This document shows, in pieces, positions 43,804 to 53,021 of a DNA stretch of 64,000 nt (within the stretch, counting starts at the first letter, position 1; every line of letters starts with the position of its first letter). This DNA is from Flavobacteriales bacterium (GTDB taxonomy: Bacteria > Bacteroidota > Bacteroidia > Flavobacteriales > Flavobacteriaceae): NCBI GenBank assembly GCA_020635875.1, contig JACJYY010000005.1, positions 62,001 through 126,000 on the forward strand, written 5' to 3'. The notes beneath the pieces are model-generated. The model worked only from the letters and a program-made list of their open reading frames with translations, was not told the DNA's origin and did not search any database. Position numbers and translations under genes: made by a program.

Positions 43804-44559
43804 TTATAGATTATGTCTTTTGAGCATATCAGGATACAACTCCTCTTCTACCCACATAAAATTGGGATAGATACGAATGATTTTTTCGTAGATGGTTTTT
43901 GCCTTTTGGATTTGGTTCGTGGCTTCATAAGCCTGACCCAAAACAGTCATTGTATTGATATACATCCAGTTATCAACTACTTCTCCCTTCTTTTCAAATA
44001 AACGCACCGCTTTTTCATAGTATCCAATAGCTCCTAATTTATCCCCCCCAAACATAGAAGGACAATAATATAATGAGTTCCCCTTCTCGATATTTCCTTG
44101 AATATTATTGGGATCTAGTTGCAATGACTTATCAATTAAATTTATACTTTTTGACCCTAAATAAATCGCCTTGTATTTTGCTGTAGCGATAACAAAGGCA
44201 ATATATGCTCCTTTATAAGCGGATAATGTGGCGTTATTCGGTTGACGTTCTAGCATCTTATCTATAAGGGCTTGAGATTTTTCAATATATACCAAAGCGG
44301 CATCAAATTTTTCGGCTCCAATAAGCCAAGCGGTGTAACCATAATATAGGCTTAACAACTCCATTTCTTGACTAAAGTTACCCTTAGTATGAGACTTCTC
44401 ACAGGAATGCATAAGATTGAACCATACATCCATTTTTCCACGGGAATAAGCCTTATAAATCGGCTCACGATAGACACTCTGAGACCAACCTACTGACCAT
44501 GACATCAGTGACACCAACAGTATAACGATTAATCGAGAAGTATGTTGCGACCTTTCCAT
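43804..44559 (-). CDS. Periplasmic TPR-repeat protein
   Basis: The 251-residue protein has a signal peptide (IVILLVSLMSWSVGWSQS) and TPR-like helical pairs (LLSLYYGYTAWLIGAEKFDA, KSINLIDKSLQLDPNNIQGN, LGQAYEATNQIQKAKTIYEK). It starts 31 bp inside the end of the glycosyltransferase gene and is followed by DUF4056. Such proteins usually act as scaffolds. Its role with carotenoid enzymes is unknown; transport or placement of the pigment is possible but speculative. Confidence 0.82.
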   Translation of the reverse strand: MERSQHTSRLIVILLVSLMSWSVGWSQSVYREPIYKAYSRGKMDVWFNLMHSCEKSHTKGNFSQEMELLSLYYGYTAWLIGAEKFDAALVYIEKSQALIDKMLERQPNNATLSAYKGAYIAFVIATAKYKAIYLGSKSINLIDKSLQLDPNNIQGNIEKGNSLYYCPSMFGGDKLGAIGYYEKAVRLFEKKGEVVDNWMYINTMTVLGQAYEATNQIQKAKTIYEKIIRIYPNFMWVEEELYPDMLKRHNL

Positions 44560-45629
44560 TTTAACACCTTACGTTTCTTTTTTATCAATCCGTTATAAAT
44601 AATTACAAGCAATACAATGTGTTGTGGTAAAGCCAAAATCAAATTGCTCCCAACGGATTGTTGACTCGCCAAACTTACAAAAAAACGAATGGATACTATT
44701 CCTACCACATAGATTATACTCCAAAGCCACCCCTTAGCATAAATCACTATGAACGGTGCAATAGTCAACAATAGTCCAAATACAACCGTTAATATTTGGC
44801 TGTTGCCAAAAAATTGAAATATATTTTTTGTAAATCCATTTATGGCTGCACCTAAACCATCATACATACGACAATTGATATCAGTATCTCCTAATCGGGT
44901 ATCACAAGGCAAACCACTTTTCTTATAATCTTGCAAAATAGCAATATCCTCCACGCGGTGCCCTTTAAACTTTTCGTGAGGCCATTCCAATCGGTAGTGT
45001 TCAGCATCAAATAGCATGAATTGACCATTCGCTGCTGCAAAAGCTGGATTTTTTGATTGTCGGATTAACCCCAATGGCAATAAACTCAGTAATATCCAAT
45101 TCATCAGTGGCACGGTAATTTTTTCCCCTAAAGATTCCATTTTTTGGTATGGAAAAACAGACAAAAGTTTTAAATCGTTTTGTTTAAGATGAAACACAGC
45201 TCGTTCTAGTGCCCCTTTTTTGATTCGGACATCAGCATCCAAAAATAATAGCACCTCTCCTGTGGCTTCTTTGGCGAGTTGATGACAAGCAAAATTTTTC
45301 CCTAACCATCCTTTTGACAAAGGAAGTGCTGCTACTTTTTTGATGTATTCATTTTTGCTCATCCACTCTTGGATAACGTTTTCAGTTGCATCCTCAGAAT
45401 GGTCATTGTAGACCAATATTTCTAAATCAGGATAATCTAAAGCAGTCAAATCATATAATAGATTCGCCAGATTGGTCTCTTCATCACGTGCAGGAATTAG
45501 AATAGAAACTTTGGGTTTCTTTTTTAATGGAGCAGCTATCGGCAAATAAGGAAAAGTCAAGACATTGCTCAAGGCAACACAGAGTCTAATCACCATAAAA
45601 CCAATCAAAAAGTAACTCAAAAAAATCAT
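44529..45629 (-). CDS. GT2 glycosyltransferase, CrtQ-like, in the carotenoid operon
   Basis: The 366-residue protein has an N-terminal membrane helix, a GT2 domain (KVSILIPARDEETNLANLLY, ILVYNDHSEDAT, LLFLDADVRIKKGA, HRVEDIAILQDYK) and C-terminal membrane helices. It resembles CrtQ, which glycosylates carotenoid acids in staphyloxanthin synthesis. The start overlaps the acyltransferase stop by 4 bp. With CrtD, CruF and the acyltransferase it suggests a glycosylated and perhaps acylated carotenoid. The sugar and acceptor are inferred. Confidence 0.87.
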   Translation of the reverse strand: MIFLSYFLIGFMVIRLCVALSNVLTFPYLPIAAPLKKKPKVSILIPARDEETNLANLLYDLTALDYPDLEILVYNDHSEDATENVIQEWMSKNEYIKKVAALPLSKGWLGKNFACHQLAKEATGEVLLFLDADVRIKKGALERAVFHLKQNDLKLLSVFPYQKMESLGEKITVPLMNWILLSLLPLGLIRQSKNPAFAAANGQFMLFDAEHYRLEWPHEKFKGHRVEDIAILQDYKKSGLPCDTRLGDTDINCRMYDGLGAAINGFTKNIFQFFGNSQILTVVFGLLLTIAPFIVIYAKGWLWSIIYVVGIVSIRFFVSLASQQSVGSNLILALPQHIVLLVIIYNGLIKKKRKVLKWKGRNILLD

Positions 45630-46246
45630 CTCGGATTTTGTTTTTCAATGCAAGCGTTGGCAAAAGTATTGAATGCGCTTTCAATATCTTCAGAAGTTGT
45701 ATCGGAGTTCAAGGAAAAAGTTTCGTAATGAGCCGTGATTTCGGGACGTAATTGCGAACCGTATTCTAACAGATTAACATTAAACACAAGCTCAAATTCT
45801 TGTCCTTTATTTTCCAAAATATAATTGAGCATCCCTTTTTCAAACACAAAATTACGGGTGTACAAACTCTTTATTCGACCTTCCGGAAAAAACAGAAATA
45901 ACTTTTTAGAATCTGACAACATCTCGACAGCGTATTTTAAACTATCAACCTTAGATCGGTGTCCTTTATTAATGGAGCTGGCTCCGATTTTGGTCAAAAT
46001 CATGTTCTTTTTCAGTTCCTTCTCGAGCATCATAAAATTGTACTGTCGTTTAAACACCTTATCATTCAACAGAATCTGAATGAACCCATCGAAAAAAGAA
46101 AAATGATTACTCAACAATAGAATAGGCTTGTTGTTTTCTTGATAATCTCCTACAAATCGGACGTTTCTAAAAAAGAATCCGACGAGAATTTTTGTGTATA
46201 GTTTAGAAAACTTGACCCAGAAAGCACTGTGATTGGCTCTTATCAT
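45626..46246 (-). CDS. Lysophospholipid-acyltransferase-like protein in the carotenoid operon
   Basis: The ATG at 46246 overlaps the cruF stop (ATGA), so MIRANHSAFWVKF is the likely start rather than 46309. The 206-residue protein has the PlsC-type motif NHFSFFDGF (HX4D-like: H-F-S-F-F-D) and the second motif FPEGRIKS. The family transfers an acyl chain to a hydroxyl group. In this operon it may acylate the sugar of a carotenoid glycoside, similar in logic to CrtO of staphylococci, though CrtO is a different fold. Confidence 0.85.
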   Translation of the reverse strand: MIRANHSAFWVKFSKLYTKILVGFFFRNVRFVGDYQENNKPILLLSNHFSFFDGFIQILLNDKVFKRQYNFMMLEKELKKNMILTKIGASSINKGHRSKVDSLKYAVEMLSDSKKLFLFFPEGRIKSLYTRNFVFEKGMLNYILENKGQEFELVFNVNLLEYGSQLRPEITAHYETFSLNSDTTSEDIESAFNTFANACIEKQNPR

Positions 46247-46899
46247 CCTAAATAAATTGAGTATGCGACCAAAATTAGAAAAAATCCCATTTGACTGAAT
46301 AGCAACCAACGTGCAGGTTTATTTTCCGTTTTTACTTTGGCTGTAGCCAAAACAACATGAAACACAAAAGCCAAAACAAACCATGCTATATAATTCGCTA
46401 AAGGTGGATAATTGTCTTTGAACACCCACATATCCATTAATGGTGCTGCTTTTTCCAGTATCAAATCATAAATCACCATAAGTAAAGCCGCCCCAGTAAC
46501 AATGACAAATTTATTGTTGCTAATGCGCGACATGATATCGTGAGAAGCATAGGTCAAAAAGACCCAATTCAATCCAATTAAATAGGGAACTCCTTTAGTT
46601 TTAAAACCTAAACCATCTCCGTATTGATAGGTACCAAAAGGCCAACCTGTTGCCACACCAATCATTTCAGCCAACATACTACCTACGTAGATAAAAGCAA
46701 ATACGCCTAAAACCTTTGCCGACCATCGCTTATGATGATAAAACACGCTTCCGTTAACCAATAATAAGGTTAGCGGTGTCATGAAAATCAATACGGGACG
46801 TGTGGCGGGGATAAAATACAGTAGCAAACCTCCTGCATATAATATGACAAAGGAGCGTATGAGATATTGATTAAGAAACTGCTCTATAAATTGTTTCAT
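46243..46899 (-). CDS. cruF: Carotenoid 1,2-hydratase CruF-like membrane protein
   Basis: The 218-residue protein has about six membrane helices and the CruF/DUF422 motifs AEMIGVATGWPFGTYQYGDG, GVPYLIGLNWVF, DLILEKAAPLMDMW and a final long helix. CruF adds water across the 1,2 double bond of an acyclic carotenoid end group, giving a tertiary OH. It starts at the base next to the crtD stop and ends in an ATGA overlap with the acyltransferase gene, so translation is coupled. Confidence 0.9.
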   Translation of the reverse strand: MKQFIEQFLNQYLIRSFVILYAGGLLLYFIPATRPVLIFMTPLTLLLVNGSVFYHHKRWSAKVLGVFAFIYVGSMLAEMIGVATGWPFGTYQYGDGLGFKTKGVPYLIGLNWVFLTYASHDIMSRISNNKFVIVTGAALLMVIYDLILEKAAPLMDMWVFKDNYPPLANYIAWFVLAFVFHVVLATAKVKTENKPARWLLFSQMGFFLILVAYSIYLG

Positions 46900-48360
46900 T
46901 TAGGCTTTGGGTATTTCTTGATCAACAATTTTGGCACTAGCCAAACAAAGAGGTATTCCTCCTCCTGGATGTACACTACCTCCTACAAAATACAAATCCT
47001 TAACACTTTTTAGGAAGTTAGGTGGACGTAAAAAGGCAGAAAAAGTCGAATTAGATGAGTTGCCATATAAAGCTCCTCCCTGACTTAATGTTTTTTGTTC
47101 AATGGTCAGAGGAGAGGCAATTTCTTCACAAACAATATGTCTTTCAATATCCGTATTCAGTCGATTATTTATCTTCTGGATAATATTTTTTCTGGAATCC
47201 GCTATGAGTTCATCCCATTTATCTCTTTTAAAGGAAGGAGCATTGACCATCACAAACCAGTTTTCGCATCCTTCTGGCGCATCGTCTTTGACCATTTTTT
47301 TACTGATAAAAACATAAACTGTGGGATCAGAATCAATGGTTTTTTCTTCAAATAGATTTTTGAATTCATTTTTATAATCACCACTAAAAAAGATATTGTG
47401 CAAATCCAAATCAGGGAACTGTTTGTTGACACCCCAATAAAACACCAATGCAGAAGTAGAGGCTTCGAGTTGGCTGATTCTATTCTTGAGCGGGTGCTCC
47501 ATCAAATGCTCCGCCACATAATGCACATCCGAATCCGAAACTACTGCATCAAATGCGAGTTGTTCATTGTTTACCACTACTCCTGTCGCTTTGCCTTTTT
47601 CGATAGTAATTTTTTGCACTAAGCTATTAAACTGAAACTGAACGCCTTTTTTACAGGCCAATTCATAAACCATTTCAATAATGGAATACATACCTTTCTT
47701 AGGAAAATACGCTCCCATATTATTTTCCAAATGAGCAATAACGTTTAATGTTGCTGGAGCTTTGTATGGATTAGACCCATTATACGTAGCGTAACGATCA
47801 AAGAGTTGCACCATTAACGGACTCTTAAAATTTTTGGCGTTATCCGCATGCATGGATCTACTGAATCGTATTTTATGCAGTTGCATAAATGATTTGAGCA
47901 CAGACCATTTCAAAAAATTATTGACTTTGTGCAATGAATTAAATAAGAAGATATCTGCAGTTAATTTGTAAATCAAAGACGCGCTTGTTAAATAACGCCT
48001 GATATTGGATGCTTCTTCTCCCAATTGCTCCACACATTCCTGAGTGAATTTTTCAGGATTTGAAAAGGCTACCACCTTTTCGCCACTGTTATAAAAGTAT
48101 TTACAAAGCACTTCTAGTTTTTCATATTCAAAAACTTCTGGGAGTTTTTCATCACAAGCTTTAAATAAATCCTTCACTAATTCTGGCATAGTAAAAAGCG
48201 AAGGACCTGTATCAAAGCGATATCCTTCCTTATGAATTTGACTCATCTTTCCTCCAGAGTGATCGTTCTTTTCAAATACGGTTACTTCATGGCCTTTGGC
48301 CGCGAGCCTACAAGCTGTTGCCAAACCTCCAATTCCCGAACCAATAACCGCTATTTTCAA
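46900..48360 (-). CDS. crtD: Carotenoid 3,4-desaturase CrtD-like
   Basis: The protein has the FAD-binding start KIAVIGSGIGGLATACRLAA, then FEKNDHSGGKMSQIHKEGYR, FDTGPSLFTMPEL and the C-terminal GGSVHPGGGIPLCLASAKIV of phytoene-desaturase-family enzymes. A TTG at 48360 places the start directly before KIAV, as in the family; an ATG 19 codons upstream (48417) adds an unlikely leader. CrtD introduces the 3,4 double bond in 1-hydroxy carotenoids, and pairs with CruF next door. It is the first gene of the six-gene operon. No phytoene synthase or lycopene cyclase is in the window. Confidence 0.9.
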   Translation of the reverse strand: MKIAVIGSGIGGLATACRLAAKGHEVTVFEKNDHSGGKMSQIHKEGYRFDTGPSLFTMPELVKDLFKACDEKLPEVFEYEKLEVLCKYFYNSGEKVVAFSNPEKFTQECVEQLGEEASNIRRYLTSASLIYKLTADIFLFNSLHKVNNFLKWSVLKSFMQLHKIRFSRSMHADNAKNFKSPLMVQLFDRYATYNGSNPYKAPATLNVIAHLENNMGAYFPKKGMYSIIEMVYELACKKGVQFQFNSLVQKITIEKGKATGVVVNNEQLAFDAVVSDSDVHYVAEHLMEHPLKNRISQLEASTSALVFYWGVNKQFPDLDLHNIFFSGDYKNEFKNLFEEKTIDSDPTVYVFISKKMVKDDAPEGCENWFVMVNAPSFKRDKWDELIADSRKNIIQKINNRLNTDIERHIVCEEIASPLTIEQKTLSQGGALYGNSSNSTFSAFLRPPNFLKSVKDLYFVGGSVHPGGGIPLCLASAKIVDQEIPKA

Positions 48361-48467
48361 GGCTGTTGTATTAAATAAATGTTCCTCAAAAATACAGCTA
48401 AACCAGTTGGTGTACAAACTCTATTTTCAATGCGGGAACACCTTATGAAAATCCAATGATTATTACG

Positions 48468-48475
48468 TATCTTTG
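48468..48475 (+). promoter_or_regulatory. -7 box of the folE promoter
   Basis: TATCTTTG matches TAnnTTTG exactly and lies 29 bp before the folE start; no clear -33 TTG is visible at the normal distance. The 143-bp gap to crtD must also hold the crtD promoter. Confidence 0.55.
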
Positions 48476-48503
48476 CGGTTTATTATAGCAGAACAAGAAT
48501 ACT

Positions 48504-49178
48504 ATGTCACAACATATCGATGAACTCCATGACGAAATTGGAGAAAACCACATCGCAACCAGCGCTAATACGCCAATCAGACCGGATGCATTTGAGCTTA
48601 CAGATGACGAAAAAATAGAGTCAATCAAAAAGGATGTAACTAATATTTTGCAGACTTTAGGAATGGATTTAAACGACGATAGTTTACGAGGCACCTCTAA
48701 TCGGGTAGCCAAAATGTTTGTGAAAGAGATTTTTGGAGGGTTAAACCCAAATAAAAAACCAAAATCATCCACTTTTGAAAACAAATACAAGTATGGTGAA
48801 ATGTTGGTAGAGAAAAACATTACTTTATACTCTACTTGCGAACATCATTTATTGCCTATTGTAGGAAGAGCTCATGTAGCTTATATCTCGAATGGTACTG
48901 TAGTAGGTTTATCTAAAATGAATCGTATTGTTGATTATTTTGCCAAAAGGCCTCAGGTTCAAGAGCGTTTAACCATTCAAATTGTAGAAGAGTTACAAAA
49001 GGTTTTAGGCACAAAAGACGTAGCTTGTGTCATAGATGCCAAACATTTATGTGTTAACTCCAGAGGTATCAGAGATATCGAAAGTAGCACGGTAACTGCC
49101 GAATTTGGAGGACAATTCAAAGACAAAAACACCCGCCAAGAATTTTTGGATTACATCAAACTAGAGACGAAGTTTTAA
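48504..49178 (+). CDS. folE: GTP cyclohydrolase I FolE
   Basis: The 224-residue protein is type I GTP cyclohydrolase: TSNRVAKMFVKEIFGGL, LYSTCEHHLLPIVGRAHVAY with the zinc-binding Cys and His, GLSKMNRIVDYFAKRPQVQE, and AKHLCVNSRGIRD with the second Cys. It makes dihydroneopterin triphosphate for folate and related pterins. It is 12 bp upstream of cysS. No unusual features. Confidence 0.97.
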   Translation: MSQHIDELHDEIGENHIATSANTPIRPDAFELTDDEKIESIKKDVTNILQTLGMDLNDDSLRGTSNRVAKMFVKEIFGGLNPNKKPKSSTFENKYKYGEMLVEKNITLYSTCEHHLLPIVGRAHVAYISNGTVVGLSKMNRIVDYFAKRPQVQERLTIQIVEELQKVLGTKDVACVIDAKHLCVNSRGIRDIESSTVTAEFGGQFKDKNTRQEFLDYIKLETKF

Positions 49179-49190
49179 TTCCGCTTCCCA

Positions 49191-50663
49191 ATGACTCAAG
49201 AATTAAAAATTTACAATTCCCTTACCGGAAATAAAGAAATATTTACCCCAATTCACAAAGATAGAGTGGGTATGTATGTATGTGGACCAACAGTATATAA
49301 CTTAGTTCATTTAGGAAATTGTAGAACATTTTTATCTTTTGACCTGATCAATAGATATTTGATACACTTGGGTTATAAAGTACGTTATGTACGTAACATC
49401 ACTGATGTAGGGCACATGGTAGATGACGCAGACGAAGGAGAGGATAAGATTGCCAAAAAAGCACGACTTGAAAAAATCGAACCTATGGAAGTGGTTCAAA
49501 AATACACCGTGGATTTTCACGACATTTTGAATCTATTTAATACGCTTCCGCCAAATATTGAACCCACAGCAACTGGACATATCATTGAGCAGATTGAAAT
49601 CATCGAGAAAATCATCGCCAATGGATTTGCTTATGTAGTTAATGGATCGGTGTACTTTGATGTGGTAAAATACAATGAATCACACGATTACGGGACGTTG
49701 AGTGGTCGTAATATCGAAGAGATGTTTGCCAACACCAGAGCCTTGGACGGACAATCTGATAAGAAGAACCCACAGGATTTTGCTCTTTGGAAAAAAGCAG
49801 AACCTGAACATGTGATGCGTTGGCCTTCTCCATGGAGTGATGGATTTCCTGGATGGCACTTGGAGTGTACCGCTATGAGTACTAAATATCTTGGAGAAAC
49901 CTTCGATATACACGGTGGTGGAATGGATTTAAAGTTCCCTCACCACGAATGTGAAATCGCACAAAATAAAGCCTGTACAGGACACAATCCAGTAAACTAT
50001 TGGATGCACGCTAACATGTTAACCCTTAACGGCAAAAAAATGGCTAAATCAACAGGCAACAACATCTTGCCTCGTGAGATATTTACAGGGGATAGTCCTT
50101 TTTTAACCAAAGCATTTGCTCCTACTGTGGTTCGTTTCTTTATGTTACAAGCCCATTACCGAAGCATATTAGATTTTTCTAACGATGCCATATTAGCCGC
50201 AGAAAAAGGGTTCAACAAATTGATGGAAGCCACACAGCTTTTGGACAAGTTAGCTGCAAATAGCACAAGTTCCATTGACGTAAATACATGGACACAGTCT
50301 TGCTACGATGCGATGAACGACGACTTTAACAGCCCTATATTAATCGCACAATTATTTGAAGGAGTAAAATACATTAACCTGATTAACGATGGCAAAGAGA
50401 CTGTAACAGCTGAAGATTTAAAAGTTTTTATTACAGCTTTTAAAGGTTTTGTTTTTGATGTATTAGGTTTGGTAAATGCACATGAATCTGGTTCAGGTTC
50501 AGGAGACAAATTAACTGGTGTCGTTGAATTGTTAATTAATCTCAGAAAAGAAGCCAGAGCCAATAAAGACTTTGCGCTTTCAGACCAAATTAGAGATCAG
50601 TTATTGGCCTTAGGCATTCAATTGAAAGACAGTAAGGAAGGCACAACCTTTTCTATAAATTAA
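49191..50663 (+). CDS. cysS: Cysteinyl-tRNA synthetase
   Basis: The 490-residue class I synthetase has the HIGH-like motif in [20 protein letters not shown], the zinc-ligand region [38 protein letters not shown] and the KMSKS-like KMAKSTGN. Here KMAKS replaces KMSKS, which is common in this lineage. It charges tRNA-Cys. It lies between folE and yidD in a housekeeping run. Confidence 0.98.
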   Translation: MTQELKIYNSLTGNKEIFTPIHKDRVGMYVCGPTVYNLVHLGNCRTFLSFDLINRYLIHLGYKVRYVRNITDVGHMVDDADEGEDKIAKKARLEKIEPMEVVQKYTVDFHDILNLFNTLPPNIEPTATGHIIEQIEIIEKIIANGFAYVVNGSVYFDVVKYNESHDYGTLSGRNIEEMFANTRALDGQSDKKNPQDFALWKKAEPEHVMRWPSPWSDGFPGWHLECTAMSTKYLGETFDIHGGGMDLKFPHHECEIAQNKACTGHNPVNYWMHANMLTLNGKKMAKSTGNNILPREIFTGDSPFLTKAFAPTVVRFFMLQAHYRSILDFSNDAILAAEKGFNKLMEATQLLDKLAANSTSSIDVNTWTQSCYDAMNDDFNSPILIAQLFEGVKYINLINDGKETVTAEDLKVFITAFKGFVFDVLGLVNAHESGSGSGDKLTGVVELLINLRKEARANKDFALSDQIRDQLLALGIQLKDSKEGTTFSIN

Positions 50664-50670
50664 CAGCAAC

Positions 50671-50898
50671 ATGACCATCAAAAAACTGATAACTCTACCC
50701 TTTATATTTCTGGTGAGAGTCTATCAAGTTGTGATTTCTCCCTACACCCCGGCTTCTTGTCGTTACCAGCCTACGTGTTCACATTATACCGTAGAAGCTC
50801 TACAAAAGCATGGATTATTTAAAGGTGGATGGTTAAGCCTGAAGAGAATATTCAGTTGTCATCCATGGGGAGGACAAGGATATGACCCTGTACCCTAA
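50671..50898 (+). CDS. yidD: Membrane protein insertion efficiency factor YidD
   Basis: The 75-residue protein has the YidD pattern [52 protein letters not shown]. It helps insertion of inner membrane proteins with YidC. It begins 7 bp after cysS and is probably co-transcribed with it. Confidence 0.95.
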   Translation: MTIKKLITLPFIFLVRVYQVVISPYTPASCRYQPTCSHYTVEALQKHGLFKGGWLSLKRIFSCHPWGGQGYDPVP

Positions 50899-50923
50899 CA
50901 AATATCATTATTAACCTATTAAG

Positions 50924-50956
50924 TTGGGTTAAATCCAGCTCAAAACTGTATTTTTG
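50924..50956 (+). promoter_or_regulatory. lgt promoter
   Basis: TTG at 50924-50926, 22 bp, then TATTTTTG at 50949-50956: both elements match the Bacteroidota consensus. The lgt start follows 20 bp later. Confidence 0.6.
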
Positions 50957-50976
50957 CCGAGCAATTACTGACGATA

Positions 50977-51903
50977 ATGATACACACGACACTCTCTGTT
51001 TGGAATCCTTCACAAGGTATTGATTTAGGTTTTATAATGATTCGATATTACAGCCTCATGTTTGTAATATCTTTTAGCCTTGGTTGGTATTTACTCAAAA
51101 AAGTTTTTGAACGCGAAGGAGAACCACTCGAAAAATTAGATTCACTTTTTGTGTATTCGGTATTTGCTACCTTAATCGGTGCGCGTTTGGGCCATGTCTT
51201 TTTTTATGATTGGCAATATTTTCAAAATCACCCCTTAGAAATCCTTTTACCCTTTCAATTTGAACCTGAATTCAAATTCACAGGCTTTGCAGGATTAGCC
51301 AGTCACGGGGCAGCCATTGCAATTATTGGGACACTCTACTATCATAGTGTAAAAATCATGAAACGACCTGTATTATGGACTTTAGATCGTGCTACTTTAC
51401 CAGCGGCTTGTAGTGGTATTTTTATACGATTAGGGAATTTCTTCAACTCCGAAATTGTCGGAAAAGAGACTACATCTAAATTTGGCATTCAGTTTTTACA
51501 AGATTTTTATACCGAAAGACAAGCTATCTATTATACACGTATTAAATCGGGTAAAGAAGCTTTTAATGCTTTAGCAACAGATCCTAAATATTCCGATTTA
51601 TTAGCCAAAGTGCCTTTTAAGCACCCGGCACAATTGTATGAATCTGTGGGGTACTTTTTTGTATTCTTCATCCTATTATTCATGTATTGGAAAACAGACG
51701 CCCGTAATAAACAAGGTCTTCTATTTGGCACATTCTTAGTCTTGTTATGGTCGATTCGATTCATCGTCGAGTTTGTTAAGGAAAGTCAAGGTGGGTTTGA
51801 AGAATCTTGGGGTCTTTTCTCTACTGGTCAATGGTTGAGTATCCCTTTAATACTTGCAGGTTTCTATTTTATCTATAGATCTTACAACAAACAAACGATT
51901 TAA
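50977..51903 (+). CDS. lgt: Prolipoprotein diacylglyceryl transferase
   Basis: The 308-residue membrane protein has the Lgt motifs IRYYSLMFVISFSLGWYLL, GARLGHVFFYDW, GFAGLASHGAAIAI, RLGNFFNSEIVG with the catalytic Arg region, and HPAQLYESVGYF. It attaches diacylglycerol to the lipobox Cys of prolipoproteins, and many such lipoproteins are encoded in this window. It is longer than E. coli Lgt (291) by an insert of about 30 residues (DFYTERQAIYYTRIKSGKEA and on), common in this phylum. Confidence 0.97.
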   Translation: MIHTTLSVWNPSQGIDLGFIMIRYYSLMFVISFSLGWYLLKKVFEREGEPLEKLDSLFVYSVFATLIGARLGHVFFYDWQYFQNHPLEILLPFQFEPEFKFTGFAGLASHGAAIAIIGTLYYHSVKIMKRPVLWTLDRATLPAACSGIFIRLGNFFNSEIVGKETTSKFGIQFLQDFYTERQAIYYTRIKSGKEAFNALATDPKYSDLLAKVPFKHPAQLYESVGYFFVFFILLFMYWKTDARNKQGLLFGTFLVLLWSIRFIVEFVKESQGGFEESWGLFSTGQWLSIPLILAGFYFIYRSYNKQTI

Positions 51904-51921
51904 CACTACAACATCAACGCT

Positions 51922-52815
51922 ATGAAAGTTACGATCAAAGAAACCCGTTCAGAACATATTCTTAAATTCGAATTGGAAGAGTTTTTGGACAACAGCATTC
52001 AGTTCGAATTCAATAATATTGACGAGGCAGGATTATCTCCTATTGCTCAAAAACTATTCTATTTGCCTTTTGTCAAAAAAGTATACATCTCTGGTAATTT
52101 TATTGCTGTAGAACGATACAACATCGTGGCATGGGATGAAGTAAAAGAAAGTGTTGCGGAATTGATTGAAACACACATCAACGAAGGTGGTGAAATCATA
52201 AAAATGGCTGAACATAAAGCATCTAAAAGAAGTCCTTTGACTTTTTATTCGGAAAGCACACCTAATCCAGCCGTAATGAAGTTTGTTTGTAACAAAATGT
52301 TGACACAGACTTCTGTACAATGTTTATCGATAGAAGACACGGCATCTTCTCCTATTGCCAAAGCCTTGTTCAATTTCCCTTTTGTAAAAGAAGTTTTTAT
52401 CGACGAAAATTATATTTCTGTTTCTAAATTTGATGTGATTGAATGGAATGAAGTGGTGAATGAAGTACGCAACTTCATCAAGAAATTTATAGATGATGGC
52501 GGTCAAATTATCGACGAATCACAAGTAAAAGTAGCCGAAAAATCATCGACAGTCTCGGATGCTGATTATGAAAATTTAGATGAGACTTCTCAAAAGATTG
52601 TAGGCATCATTGACGAATACATCAAACCTGCTGTTGCAAGTGATGGAGGGAATATCATTTTTGATTCATTCGATCCTCAAACTAAAATAGTCAAAGTGAT
52701 CATGCAAGGGGCATGTAACGGTTGCCCATCATCTACCATTACTTTAAAAAATGGTATTGAGACCATGTTGCAAAATATGTTATCTGACGATAAAATTGCA
52801 GTTGAAGCGGTTTAA
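51922..52815 (+). CDS. NfuA-type Fe-S carrier with two Nfu_N domains and a NifU C-terminal domain
   Basis: The 297-residue protein has two Nfu_N-like domains in tandem (about 1-95 and 105-200; LFYLPFVKKVYISGNFIAVE and LFNFPFVKEVFIDENYISVS are matching parts) and a C-terminal NifU domain with the cluster site GACNGCPSSTITLKNGIE. It carries Fe-S clusters to apo-proteins. The doubled N-terminal domain is known in Bacteroidota. With the many Fe-S proteins in this window, demand for it is plausible. Its stop overlaps that of the small lipoprotein on the other strand by 4 bp. Confidence 0.92.
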   Translation: MKVTIKETRSEHILKFELEEFLDNSIQFEFNNIDEAGLSPIAQKLFYLPFVKKVYISGNFIAVERYNIVAWDEVKESVAELIETHINEGGEIIKMAEHKASKRSPLTFYSESTPNPAVMKFVCNKMLTQTSVQCLSIEDTASSPIAKALFNFPFVKEVFIDENYISVSKFDVIEWNEVVNEVRNFIKKFIDDGGQIIDESQVKVAEKSSTVSDADYENLDETSQKIVGIIDEYIKPAVASDGGNIIFDSFDPQTKIVKVIMQGACNGCPSSTITLKNGIETMLQNMLSDDKIAVEAV

Positions 52816-53018
52816 TACACCGTTTCAACTTCTTGGACTGCTATTAAGATATTTTGTTGCTCAATGGCTACTTTCTTTACTTCTTGTTTATCAGCTTCCA
52901 CAATGCGACACCACCAAGCGCGTTGAGAGCAACTTGTGCGCCTTGGACCTGCAGCACACGAGGATAAGAGTGCTGTAAAAAACAATCCGATAGCAATAAA
53001 ACGATAATACCTTTTCAT
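52812..53018 (-). CDS. Small lipoprotein of unknown function
   Basis: The 68-residue protein has a lipoprotein signal (AIGLFFTALLSSCAAG) and then a short basic part with CSQRAWWCRIVEADKQE. It lies 3 bp after the GH3 gene stop region on the same strand and converges on nfu. No family is recognised, but the clear lipobox supports a real gene. Confidence 0.68.
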   Translation of the reverse strand: MKRYYRFIAIGLFFTALLSSCAAGPRRTSCSQRAWWCRIVEADKQEVKKVAIEQQNILIAVQEVETVY

Positions 53019-53021
53019 ACG

